Assembly: GCF_003987645.1 (NCBI RefSeq)
Contig: NZ_NGKA01000012.1
Coordinates: 26,248-90,247 of the forward strand
Direction: 5' to 3'
DNA from: Vagococcus elongatus
GTDB taxonomy: Bacteria; Bacillota; Bacilli; Lactobacillales; Vagococcaceae
Length of the DNA: 64,000 nt
The notes below the pieces were generated by a model. It was not told the origin of the DNA and searched no databases. It saw nothing but the letters and a program-made list of their open reading frames with translations. The position numbers and the translations under genes were made by a program. Shown here in pieces: positions 39,465 through 48,055 of the stretch. Numbering within the stretch: the first letter of the stretch is position 1; the number at the start of each line of letters is the position of its first letter.

Positions 39465-40352
39465 ATGCAGTTGATATCCAAAAAAACGTTACTTGCTTTC
39501 TTTTTACCAGGTGCATTATTTATGGGTGTATTTATGATTTATCCAATTTTTAAAATGGCTTTTGATAGCTTATACAGCTTTGATCCCAGCGGAATTAAAG
39601 AGTTTGTTGGGCTTGACAACTACATTAAAGCATTTACTAATGAAAGTTTTTTACAGCCTTTAAAAAATACAATTGTATATATCTTTATAGCAGTTGGTGT
39701 CGAACTAATACTTGGAACAATCTTTGCGTTGATTTTTGAAAGAAATTTTAAAGGAAACAAGGTTATCCGTTCACTTATTATGACCCCATTAATGATTGCA
39801 CCTCTAGTAGCTGGTCTAATTTGGAAATTGATGTTGAGTTCACAGTTCGGAATAATCAATCAACTATTAGTAAATGTTGGTATTCTCGAAAACTCAAATC
39901 AAATTCTTTGGCTTGCTGATGAGAAGTGGTCGTTGTTAGCCTGTTGTTTTGCAGATATTTGGTTAACGACCCCGTTTATGATGCTGATGATTCTATCCGG
40001 CCTTCAAGGCGTTGATAGAAGCATGTTAGAAGCAGCGACAATTGATGGTGCAAACTGGTGGCAAAAGATTATAAAAGTTAAGTTACCAAGCATTAAACCA
40101 GTTTTATTAACAGCACTATCTATCAGGATTATTGATGCAGCAAGAACTTTTGATATTATTTGGGCGATGACACAGGGCGGTCCAAATGGTTCATCTGAAC
40201 TTATCAGTGTTGTTATATATAAAACACTGACCAGATATAATAAAGTCGGATATGCAAGTGCGATGGCATTGATACTTGTAGTGGCACTTGTCGTGTTTAC
40301 TCTTGTGTTCATGCAGGGGTTATGGAATCCGAAGAAAAAGCAAACGGTATAG
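39465..40352 (+). CDS. ABC sugar transporter permease (MalF/UgpA type)
   Basis: This 295-residue integral membrane protein has about six transmembrane segments and the ATPase-contacting EAA loop near EAATIDGANWWQKIIKVKLP (about residues 190-209). It lies 23 bases after the binding-protein gene with AAGGAGGAAAG. It forms the translocation pore with the next gene product. Confidence 0.92.
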   Translation: MQLISKKTLLAFFLPGALFMGVFMIYPIFKMAFDSLYSFDPSGIKEFVGLDNYIKAFTNESFLQPLKNTIVYIFIAVGVELILGTIFALIFERNFKGNKVIRSLIMTPLMIAPLVAGLIWKLMLSSQFGIINQLLVNVGILENSNQILWLADEKWSLLACCFADIWLTTPFMMLMILSGLQGVDRSMLEAATIDGANWWQKIIKVKLPSIKPVLLTALSIRIIDAARTFDIIWAMTQGGPNGSSELISVVIYKTLTRYNKVGYASAMALILVVALVVFTLVFMQGLWNPKKKQTV

Positions 40353-40363
40353 GGGGGGAACTA

Positions 40364-41197
40364 ATGAAGAAGAAAAAAATAAATATTCATACAAAATTGA
40401 TAGTAGTTTTGGCTGTAGTTTGTGCTGTAGTTTGGTTATTTCCATATATATACTTAATTAGTTCTTCACTAAAACCAGGTACAGAAGTAGTATCTATACC
40501 CGCTAAATTTTTTCCAACGGTTTTTTCTGTGGAAAACTTTACAGGATTATTCAAACGGATGCCGGTTTTTGATTATATTTTAAATAGTTTTATAGTTGCA
40601 ATATCTAGTACATTAATTGCTGTAATCTTTGGAGCGTTATCCTCTTATGCGATTCAACGCTCGGGAGCTAAGATAGCTACTTTCTTAATTATTATAGTAT
40701 TGTGTTTGAAAATGATTCCTGCATCAAGTATTGCTGTACCAATCTATGAACTGATTACAAAACTTGGCCTATACGACACAAGAATTGCTTTAATTATCGT
40801 TTATGCTGCAATAAATATGCCGTTTGTTATGTGGGTCATGCTTGGTTTTTATGAAGGAATTCCAACCAGTATTGATGAAGCTGCTTGTGTGGATGGTGCT
40901 TCGAGTCTACAAACTTTTATTAGGATAATTTTACCAATTTGTAAACCAGGTCTAGCTACTGCCTTCTTGTTTACTTTATTTCTATCTTGGAATGAATTTT
41001 TACTGTCTCTTTTGTTGACTAGTACGGAAGCAAAAACATTTACTGTTGGATTATCCGAGTTTTTATCAGCTTACAGCATGGATTTGGGACCAATGTGTGC
41101 GGGTGCACTGATTTTTAGCTTACCTGTGATGATTTTATCAATCGCAGCACAAAGATTCATAGTTCAAGGGCTTACTGCTGGTTCAGTTAAAAGTTAA
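40364..41197 (+). CDS. ABC sugar transporter permease (MalG/UgpE type)
   Basis: The frame is open back to 40322, but ATG 40364 after the purine-rich AGGGGGGGAA avoids a 31-base overlap and gives MKKKKINIHTKL, 277 residues. The EAA loop is EAACVDGASSLQTFIRIILP. About six membrane spans are seen. No ATPase gene accompanies the pair, so a shared MsmK/UgpC-type ATPase elsewhere in the genome must energise it (inference from CUT1 systems of lactic acid bacteria). Confidence 0.92.
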   Translation: MKKKKINIHTKLIVVLAVVCAVVWLFPYIYLISSSLKPGTEVVSIPAKFFPTVFSVENFTGLFKRMPVFDYILNSFIVAISSTLIAVIFGALSSYAIQRSGAKIATFLIIIVLCLKMIPASSIAVPIYELITKLGLYDTRIALIIVYAAINMPFVMWVMLGFYEGIPTSIDEAACVDGASSLQTFIRIILPICKPGLATAFLFTLFLSWNEFLLSLLLTSTEAKTFTVGLSEFLSAYSMDLGPMCAGALIFSLPVMILSIAAQRFIVQGLTAGSVKS

Positions 41198-41252
41198 CAA
41201 AGGCATTTTAAGCAAAAAGTTTCGGTTAAAGAGCCGCATATCAGGAGGAATA

Positions 41253-42608
41253 ATGGTGAGTAAAAATTATTATGATGTTACTAAATGGGATAAGGGAGAT
41301 CCGTTTCAAGATATCGGAGAAGTTATTAACAGTATTCTTACAGATATCAAAGAGAGACAAAAAAAAAGCGATGAAAATGAGGGAGGAAAACCAGGAGCAG
41401 TTATTTATATTCCACCAGGTGATTATCATCTAAAAACTCAGGTCATTATAGATATCAGTTTCTTAAAAATCGAGGGTTCTGGGCACGGCTTTACTTCATC
41501 TAGTATTCGTTTCAATGTGCCCAAGAATGAATGGTCTAATCTTCATGAACTTTGGCCTGGAGGAAGCCGCATTCTTGTCGACTTGCCAGAATCAGAAAAA
41601 GGAGAAGCTGCTCGTGCGGCATTTTATGTAAATCGCAGCGGAGATCCTCGAATCAGTTCTGTAGAATTTTCTAATTTCTGTATTGATGGTCTACATTTTA
41701 TAGCTGATGGTTCAAATGAAACAAATCCTGAAAATACTTATACAAATGGCAAGACAGGTATTTATGGAGCTAGTCCCAATGATTCTTTTCGGATTACAGA
41801 AATGGGATTTGTCTATTTGGAGCATGCTATTACCTTGTATCATGCAGATGCTCTTACAATTCATGATAATTTCATTGCGGAATGTGGTAATTGTATAGAA
41901 TTACGTGGTTGGGGTCAGGCATCAAAAGTTACAGATAATTTGATTGGTGCTGGTTTTAAAGGCTATTCCATCTACGCTGAGAATTTTGGTGGACTTTTAG
42001 TAACAGCGAATAATATTTTTCCAAGAGGTGCAAGTAGTGTCTACTTTGATGGGGTAACACGTTCACTAATAACTAATAATAGACTTCATGCTTTCTACCC
42101 TGGAATGGTTGTACTAGATAAAAATAGTTCGGAAAATTTGATTTCCTCGAATCATTTTTTACATGACAATGAGCCTTGGGCACCTTTGCAAGGGCGAGAT
42201 AACGGTTTGGATTATACTTTTGGGCTTTTATCAATTAATGGTAATAGCAATACAGTGATTGGAAATCATTTTTCTGAGAGCATTAATCCAAATAAGATTT
42301 CACCTAAAGGAGCAATTCCGGTAATTATTCGTGTAGTTGCTGGTAAAGAAAATTATATTTCAAACAATCATATCATTGCAACCAAAGCCGAAGTGATCTC
42401 AAGCGAATCTTGTTTCTCAGCGCAAGTAGAAGCTTTATTGACGACGGATTCAGCTGAATCACTTGAAGTTAAGACGGTACTAATTGAAAAACAATCGGTA
42501 GGGAATACAGTTCTTGACTCAGGTTCTGAAAAACAAGTTGAGCTAGACAAAAAAGTTAACGCTTTTAGAGCAACACCAATTCCCAATATGGGTTCTATGT
42601 CAAATTGA
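41253..42608 (+). CDS. GH91 protein: inulin fructotransferase / difructose-anhydride hydrolase family
   Basis: This 451-residue right-handed beta-helix protein belongs to glycoside hydrolase family 91. Its N-terminus (DVTKWDKGDPFQDIGEVINS, PGAVIYIPPGDYHLKTQVVI-like) and the core stretches GGSRILVD, SVEFSNFCIDG and GFVYLEHAI match inulin fructotransferases as I remember them. Asp199 and Glu210 (ADALTIHDNFIAE) sit 11 apart, the spacing of the family's catalytic pair. There is no signal peptide, unlike secreted inulin fructotransferases. It may therefore hydrolyse imported DFA III to inulobiose, as known for some GH91 members, or form DFA from imported fructans. Start ATG 41253 is four bases after AGGAGG; GTG 41256 is an alternative. 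Confidence 0.9.
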   Translation: MVSKNYYDVTKWDKGDPFQDIGEVINSILTDIKERQKKSDENEGGKPGAVIYIPPGDYHLKTQVIIDISFLKIEGSGHGFTSSSIRFNVPKNEWSNLHELWPGGSRILVDLPESEKGEAARAAFYVNRSGDPRISSVEFSNFCIDGLHFIADGSNETNPENTYTNGKTGIYGASPNDSFRITEMGFVYLEHAITLYHADALTIHDNFIAECGNCIELRGWGQASKVTDNLIGAGFKGYSIYAENFGGLLVTANNIFPRGASSVYFDGVTRSLITNNRLHAFYPGMVVLDKNSSENLISSNHFLHDNEPWAPLQGRDNGLDYTFGLLSINGNSNTVIGNHFSESINPNKISPKGAIPVIIRVVAGKENYISNNHIIATKAEVISSESCFSAQVEALLTTDSAESLEVKTVLIEKQSVGNTVLDSGSEKQVELDKKVNAFRATPIPNMGSMSN

Positions 42609-43107
42609 TTTGCTTGATCAGAGGATTAAAGAACTATTTTAAAGTCTTGACATTGTTTAAGAGTAAGAAAAGGAAAAACATCTCGGAAGATTTCTCGTTC
42701 AGTATATTTGGAAAAAAATGCTCAAACATGAAAAATCATAAAGTGACTATGTTCAATTTTGGAAGCCAATTAAGAAAATTGATTGTATTTTGAGTTCTTG
42801 CATATTGAAATATCATATATGAAAAAGGATTTGATTCAACAAGTCTGATGTCTTACAGAAGTGTATAAACTGTATTGAACTTAGTTATAGAGCTAACAAT
42901 GGACAGAGTAACTTCATTACTAGTAACATTATTGTATAGAAAAATTGATAAAAACAAAATTCACTTCAAAAGTTAACAATAGAGATTTTATTTTACTGTA
43001 GATAGCACTAGCTTGATTTTAGAAATTTCAAAAGGATATTTTTTCACTCTGAATATGAAAGTGATAATTAAATTTATAAAATAGTTTAGAAAGTTAGGAG
43101 GGTTCAT
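42609..43107 (+). other. 499-base gap between GH91 and GH32 genes
   Basis: No convincing gene, terminator or promoter is visible. The sequence is very AT-rich. A 62-codon frame at its start has no ribosome site. The GH32 gene may have its own promoter here or be read from upstream. Confidence 0.4.
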
Positions 43108-44601
43108 TTGTCAAATGAATTAATGAAAAAAAACATTGATTGCGCTCAAGCTGAAATAGACAAAAAAAGAGAAGAAGTAAGTCAGGGGGTAATGCGACAA
43201 AAATATCATTTTATGCCAGAAGTAGGCTGGTTAAATGATCCCAACGGATTAATTTTTTTTAAGGGAAGATATCATTTTTTCTACCAATACAATCCTTATG
43301 ATTCATATTGGGGAAAAATGCATTGGGGACATGCCGTTAGTGATGATTTGCTTCATTGGGAGTATTTACCGATAGCTCTGGCACCTAGTGAACCTTATGA
43401 TGATCATCCTGAAGGGGGCTGTTTTTCAGGTAGTGCAATTGAACACGAGGGCAGACTCTACCTGTTGTATACTTCAGGGACTGATTATGGTGAAGGACAT
43501 ATTCAAAATCAATGTATGGCCTATAGTGATGATGGGATTACTTTCTATAAATATAAAAATAATCCAGTGATTCCTTCTCCGCCAGAAGGCTACGATGTTG
43601 AAAATTTCAGAGACCCTAAAGTGTGGAAGCACGGAGATGATTTTTATTTGGTGTGTAGTGCTAAGAAAGATAATCTTGCGAAGGCGTTGTTATACCGTTC
43701 AGATAATTTGAAAGATTGGAAGTTTGTAAATATTTTTGCAGAAAGCCGCGGTGAGTTTGGTTATATGTGGGAATGTCCAGATTTTTATCCATTGAAAAAT
43801 GCCAATGGTGAAAAATATGTTTTGACATTCTCACCTATGGGAGTCAAGGAAAGAACTACAATCTATTTAATTGGAGATATGAACTATGAAACAGGCAAAT
43901 TTACTTATAATACTATTGGTAATATTGACTGGGGATTTGACTACTATGCCCCACAGTCGTTTGTAGATGCCAAAGGAAGGCGTATTATTGTTGCTTGGGC
44001 TAATGGTTGGGAGTGGATGCCATGGTGGAAAGATTGGGGGCCAACTTTTAAAGAAGGCTGGTGTGGTTCTTTTAATCTTCCTCGGGAAGTTATCTTGACT
44101 GATGATAATACGTTGAAATTCACTCCAGTTAAAGAACTTGAATCCATAAGGGAGTCCGAGATAAAGCTTTCAGAGATAACGATTGATGAAAAAAAACTTA
44201 TTCCTACTTTTGATGGCAATGTATTCGAGCTAATGCTGACAGTTGATCTTGCCAAAAGTTCTTCTGAATCATTTGATTTAAACTTAAGATGTAATGATGA
44301 ATTATCGACGATTGCTACGTTTGATTTGAAACGGCAAATGCTTTATGTAAGCCGTAATGATTCGGATAACTGGAGTTGTGGAACAACTATGAGTCCTCTA
44401 ATATTAAAAGACAAGAATTTATTGAAAATACATGTTTTTGTGGATCAATCCTCAATTGAACTCTTTACAGATGATTATCAGACGAACCACAGCTTAAACG
44501 TATTTGCTGGAGATGATCAGAATCAAAATTATCTTTCGGTGGGTGAAGGAAAACTTGTGATAAAAGAACTTATCACCTGGAAACTAGAAAAGACACTATA
44601 A
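43108..44601 (+). CDS. GH32 beta-fructofuranosidase
   Basis: This 497-residue enzyme hydrolyses terminal beta-fructosyl bonds (sucrose, sucrose-6-phosphate, inulobiose or other fructo-oligosaccharides). The catalytic triad of the family is visible: nucleophile Asp44 (WLNDPNG), transition-state stabiliser Asp169 (FRDPK) and acid/base Glu222 (WECPDF). The N-terminal five-blade propeller is followed by the C-terminal beta-sandwich (about 350-497, with FVDQSSIELF). There is no signal peptide, so it is cytoplasmic. The start is TTG 43108 after TTAGGAGGG. Next to GH91 it probably cleaves inulobiose; a sucrose-6-phosphate role is less likely because no PTS gene is nearby. Confidence 0.92.
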   Translation: MSNELMKKNIDCAQAEIDKKREEVSQGVMRQKYHFMPEVGWLNDPNGLIFFKGRYHFFYQYNPYDSYWGKMHWGHAVSDDLLHWEYLPIALAPSEPYDDHPEGGCFSGSAIEHEGRLYLLYTSGTDYGEGHIQNQCMAYSDDGITFYKYKNNPVIPSPPEGYDVENFRDPKVWKHGDDFYLVCSAKKDNLAKALLYRSDNLKDWKFVNIFAESRGEFGYMWECPDFYPLKNANGEKYVLTFSPMGVKERTTIYLIGDMNYETGKFTYNTIGNIDWGFDYYAPQSFVDAKGRRIIVAWANGWEWMPWWKDWGPTFKEGWCGSFNLPREVILTDDNTLKFTPVKELESIRESEIKLSEITIDEKKLIPTFDGNVFELMLTVDLAKSSSESFDLNLRCNDELSTIATFDLKRQMLYVSRNDSDNWSCGTTMSPLILKDKNLLKIHVFVDQSSIELFTDDYQTNHSLNVFAGDDQNQNYLSVGEGKLVIKELITWKLEKTL

Positions 44602-44656
44602 TAAAAAAATGCCTAAGATGAAATTTGTTTCAAGGTGTTTTACGATGGAGGTAGAG

Positions 44657-45622
44657 ATGAAAACTTTTGATGTGACTGCATTGGGAGAGATTTTAATTGA
44701 TTTTACTGAAAATGGCATAAGTGACCAAGGAAATCCTTTGCTTGAAGTGAATCCTGGCGGCGCTCCCTGCAATGTGTTAGCGATGTTGCGTAAGTTCGAA
44801 CGTCAGGTAGCTTTTATCGGTAAGGCAGGGAATGATAATTTTGGTCATTTTTTGAAAGAACGGGTAAAGCAGCTTGGGATTGATACCAATAACTTATATT
44901 TTGATCAGAAAGTGCACACCACTTTGGCATTTGTTCATACTAAAACAAATGGTGATAGAGATTTTTCTTTTTGCCGGAATCCCGGAGCTGATATGATGTT
45001 AACTAAGTCAGAAGTCAGAGAAGAAGTCATTGAGAAATCAGAAGTTTTTCATTTTGGCACACTTTCTATGACTCACGAGGGAGTACGTGAGGCTACACTG
45101 AAAGCACTTGATATGGCTAAGAAGCATGAGTGTTTGGTTTCATTTGATCCTAACATCAGAGAGCCTTTATGGGAATCTTTAGATGACGCTAGAAAACAAG
45201 TGGAGACAGGACTCAGTTACTGTGATATTTTAAAAATTTCTGACAATGAAATTAGGTGGTTTACTGGAGAACGTGATTTTTCAGATGGAGTGAAAAAAAT
45301 CAATGAAAAATATAATATTAAATTAATCTTGGTGTCAATGGGCAGTGAAGGTAGCCGGGCCTATTATGATGGGAGTATGGTCGAAGCAGATGCATTTTTA
45401 ACTAAAAAGACGATTGAAACCACTGGTGCTGGTGATACATTTTGTGGATGTATTCTTAATTTTATTATCGAGTGGGGCTTAGAAAATTTGGATAGAAATA
45501 AACTCTTTCACATGCTTCAATTCGCTAATGCCGCTGCTTCCTTGGTTACAACGAGAAAAGGAGCACTATGCTCAATGCCGGAGATAGCAGAAATTAAAGC
45601 TTTTATGCAACTTTATCAATGA
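44657..45622 (+). CDS. fructokinase (PfkB/ribokinase family)
   Basis: This kinase phosphorylates fructose to fructose-6-phosphate. The ATG at 44657 after GGAGG is preferred over an upstream in-frame ATG at 44609; it gives MKTFDVTALGE and 321 residues. The N-terminal NPGGAPCNVLAML box and the C-terminal TTGAGDTF box are present, with Asp260 as catalytic base. The family includes ScrK-like fructokinases. It lies 55 bases after GH32 and would finish the pathway from free fructose. Confidence 0.9.
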   Translation: MKTFDVTALGEILIDFTENGISDQGNPLLEVNPGGAPCNVLAMLRKFERQVAFIGKAGNDNFGHFLKERVKQLGIDTNNLYFDQKVHTTLAFVHTKTNGDRDFSFCRNPGADMMLTKSEVREEVIEKSEVFHFGTLSMTHEGVREATLKALDMAKKHECLVSFDPNIREPLWESLDDARKQVETGLSYCDILKISDNEIRWFTGERDFSDGVKKINEKYNIKLILVSMGSEGSRAYYDGSMVEADAFLTKKTIETTGAGDTFCGCILNFIIEWGLENLDRNKLFHMLQFANAAASLVTTRKGALCSMPEIAEIKAFMQLYQ

Positions 45623-46417
45623 TTAAATTTATTTCTTAATTATTAGGATAAAGCTCTAAAGGAATATGTTATTTGATGTATTTAAAGATTGAATAATAAC
45701 ATAGTGCTGATCAATTTCACATTACTATAAAAAAATAGTGAATATACTTTCACTAATAAAGAGGGTTAGTATTTTATACTTATTTGAAAATAGTAGAATT
45801 AACCGGCTAAAATCATTGATAAAACGCGAATGAGAAAATTTTTTAAAATTCTCGTTCGCTTTTTTATATATGGTTATTAATGATCTTCATTCGAAAATTA
45901 TTGACAAAAGGAAGGAATCACATCTAGTGTTAAGTAATTATCAACATAAAGATGGAAAGAGATGTATTAATATGAAGGGGCGGAAAAAATTAAAAAAAGC
46001 TTTTCATGAATAATCCAGCCTATTTAACAGAAAAATCATAAGAATCCGTAGTTTGATTGTTGAAAATATTTAGTAAAAGGATGGTTATATGTTAGAAAGA
46101 CAAGGGTGTTGGAAACAAGTATTGTCCAGTCAGAGAAAAAAATTAAAGTAAGATATAACTTTTTAGTGGAATAGAAACTTTAAGAGGGAAAATTATGCTC
46201 ACATCACATCTTTGAAACGATAGAATTAGCCTAAATTTCATTTTTCCCGTGATTGATTAGGTATTAAGCACAATCTTTTGCATGGTTTTATTTTTAAATA
46301 AACATAAGAAAATTTATATAGATAGATTATTTGTTGATAATTGAGATTTGTTCGATTTTAGTTCTATCAACAATAATTTTCAAATAAACAATATTAGATC
46401 TACACATAAGGCAAATT
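45623..46417. other. gene-poor, decayed stretch
   Basis: Apart from the terminator at 45826-45866 no intact gene is seen. Short coding-like shreds occur, such as a piece ending MNNPAYLTEKS near 46000-46040, a 20-codon frame at 46089, and a 91-codon frame (46348-46623) that is antisense to a better-supported remnant. Confidence 0.4.
45826..45866 (+). terminator. intrinsic terminator downstream of the fructokinase gene
   Basis: Stem GCGAATGAGAA / TTCTCGTTCGC (45826-45836 / 45849-45859, one wobble) followed by TTTTTT. It is the first clear terminator after the island. Confidence 0.88.
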
Positions 46418-46666
46418 TTAAAACTCTGCAACAGAATCATTTTTTCCGGTTAATTCTTTTTTTATTATATTTTTCATTTCTTCGACGTTCATTTCGTGAA
46501 ATAGTTTTGCGGGCACATGAATCTCAAACAAATTTTCTTCATTCTGTACAGGAGGAAAAGGTTTTGGAATTATTAAAGCATCTAAATTTCCTTCTTTTTT
46601 GGCTTTTTCCCACTCAAATGTGATATCCCATCTTTGGTATACTCCATGAATTGATCCATTGGTAAG
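46418..46666 (-). pseudogene. C-terminal remnant of an unknown protein (82 codons)
   Basis: The minus-strand frame from an in-frame TGA (plus 46667-46669) to a TAA at 46418 encodes 82 residues. They include GVYQRWDITFEWEK, IIPKPFPPV and EIHVPAKLFHEM, a composition that looks protein-like rather than random. It has no start codon near its 5' end, so it is a truncated gene. No family is recognised. Confidence 0.4.
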
Positions 46667-46751
46667 TCAGCTAGCTATGATAAGAAATAAAAAATTACCT
46701 GAAAGATTCATCTTATTCGAGGTTAGAATGTACAAAATCTTCCAAAGATAA

Positions 46752-46780
46752 AAAAATCCACCTAAGCAAACTGCTTAGAT
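46752..46780 (-). terminator. minus-strand terminator
   Basis: On the minus strand the stem CTAAGCA-GTT-TGCTTAG (plus 46762-46778) is followed after a few bases by GGATTTTTTT. It lies downstream of the broken gene at 46871-47175. Confidence 0.6.
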
Positions 46781-46870
46781 AGAAATGGGACTTCATCAGC
46801 TAATCTCCTCTTCGCCATCACCATTTGATGGGGAAACAAATTTTTCAATTAAGAACACCTGTATGTTGAA

Positions 46871-47175
46871 TTATACTTCTCCATAGTACGAAGCAGTATA
46901 GATGAATGTTCCTTCAACTTTGAACGTCAGAAGTTCATAATTTGTTATCTTGTCAGTGAAGGCAGGCTCAGCTATATAATAGATGGTAAATTGATTATCT
47001 CTTTCTTCTTTTTCTCTATTTTTTTAAACTTCGTTACAAAAGCTTCTCGAAAATATCCATTAAAAAATAAATGAGTTCGGAGCGATAAAACAGGTGTGAT
47101 GTGGAGCAATAACATCCCGGCTAAGATTGATATCAAGAGACACTTCATAATAAAATTTTGCTTCTTTGTTACCAT
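46871..47175 (-). pseudogene. small exported protein gene broken by a one-base shift in an A7 tract
   Basis: The first frame (from ATG at 47175) encodes a basic N-terminus, a hydrophobic segment (about residues 11-31) and ends 67 residues on at plus 46972. A second frame continues to TAA at 46871 with ERDNQFTIYYIAEPAF and FKVEGTFIYTASYYGEV. Adding one A to the A7 run (T7 at plus 47019-47025) joins them into about 101 residues. AAGGGGAAG precedes the start. The intact form would be a small membrane-anchored or secreted protein of unknown function. Confidence 0.5.
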
Positions 47176-47427
47176 ATCAAGTCTTCCCCTTTCATAGCAA
47201 AAACGAGAGTTTATTTGTCAAATATCAATAGCAATGTAGACTAAATGAATTATAGTTAGCTTCAAAGATTTATGTGAAATGGTTTTCATTTAAGTTTTAT
47301 GCCTGACTTTTAAAAATCTGAAAAATTACGGAACAAATGTAAGGTAGTATCTCGATGATGGCATAGGAACTTTAATCAATTTTTTGACATAGCATCTGTA
47401 AAAAATCATACAATTACCGCAAATTCA

Positions 47428-47625
47428 TTAGTTATTCTTAATTAAGAAGTAGGTAATAATTAAAAGAATAATAATGATAACCAAGGTTGTCTTTGCACTT
47501 CCGCTTCTAAAATCTCCTGACTTTGATTGATTAGCAGCGTCTTTTAACGTACCTAAAGGGTTTGTTCTGTGTTCTTTTTCGACTAACTTTCGCCTTTTTA
47601 TTTCAGGGGTGTCTTTCTTTTTCAT
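47428..47625 (-). CDS. small membrane protein, possibly DUF6366-like (65 aa)
   Basis: The ATG at plus 47625 is preceded by GGAGGGGAA; an ATG upstream at 47640 overlaps that site. The protein has a charged N-terminus with RRKLVEKEHRTNPLG and one C-terminal membrane helix (about residues 45-62). The pattern resembles the DUF6366 family from memory; function is unknown. Confidence 0.6.
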   Translation of the reverse strand: MKKKDTPEIKRRKLVEKEHRTNPLGTLKDAANQSKSGDFRSGSAKTTLVIIIILLIITYFLIKNN

Positions 47626-48055
47626 GATGTTCCCCTCCATTTAATGTTAGATATAGTATAACATAAACCCGTCGTTCTTAATGAAAAGGCGTTGGGGGAA
47701 TTTTGGTTGTTTTAAGCGGTATTATCCGCGTGGTGCTAGTTTCTTTGAGTATGTAGAGATTATTATTATTTTTTTCATTTGTTCTGATCATAGTAACCTA
47801 GTTGACAAACAAATAAAGGGCTTCAAAGTTAAGGCTGAGCCTTGATTTTAAGCGAGCTTTTTTTGTTATCCTTGGCGAATTTGATAGGTTGAAATAAATT
47901 AAGTAAAAAAAAGCCCCTGTTCAGTGTTAGATGATCAGGGGTGGTGTCATTTTCGCTTAACTCTAAAGTCAATACAAGTGTTAAAAAAACTTGCAGCTGA
48001 TTTGAGAGTTGTGAATCAGACTTCATGAAGATTTATAAATATACATTGTTTTCAA
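47626..48055. other. intergenic region with terminator-like repeats
   Basis: No credible gene. Inverted repeats AAGGC-TGA-GCCTT (about 47831-47843) followed by a T-rich stretch, and CCCCTG / CAGGGG (about 47913-47940), are visible. They may end transcripts of the flanking minus-strand genes. Confidence 0.4.

Noticed and set aside
42605..42793. 62-codon frame after GH91
   Set aside because: Overlaps the GH91 stop codon region and has no ribosome site or recognisable sequence.
46348..46623. 91-codon plus-strand frame
   Set aside because: Antisense to a more protein-like minus-strand remnant, no ribosome site, Phe/Leu-rich translation typical of AT-rich noncoding DNA.
47829..48026. 65-codon minus-strand frame
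   Set aside because: Covers terminator-like inverted repeats and lacks a ribosome site.
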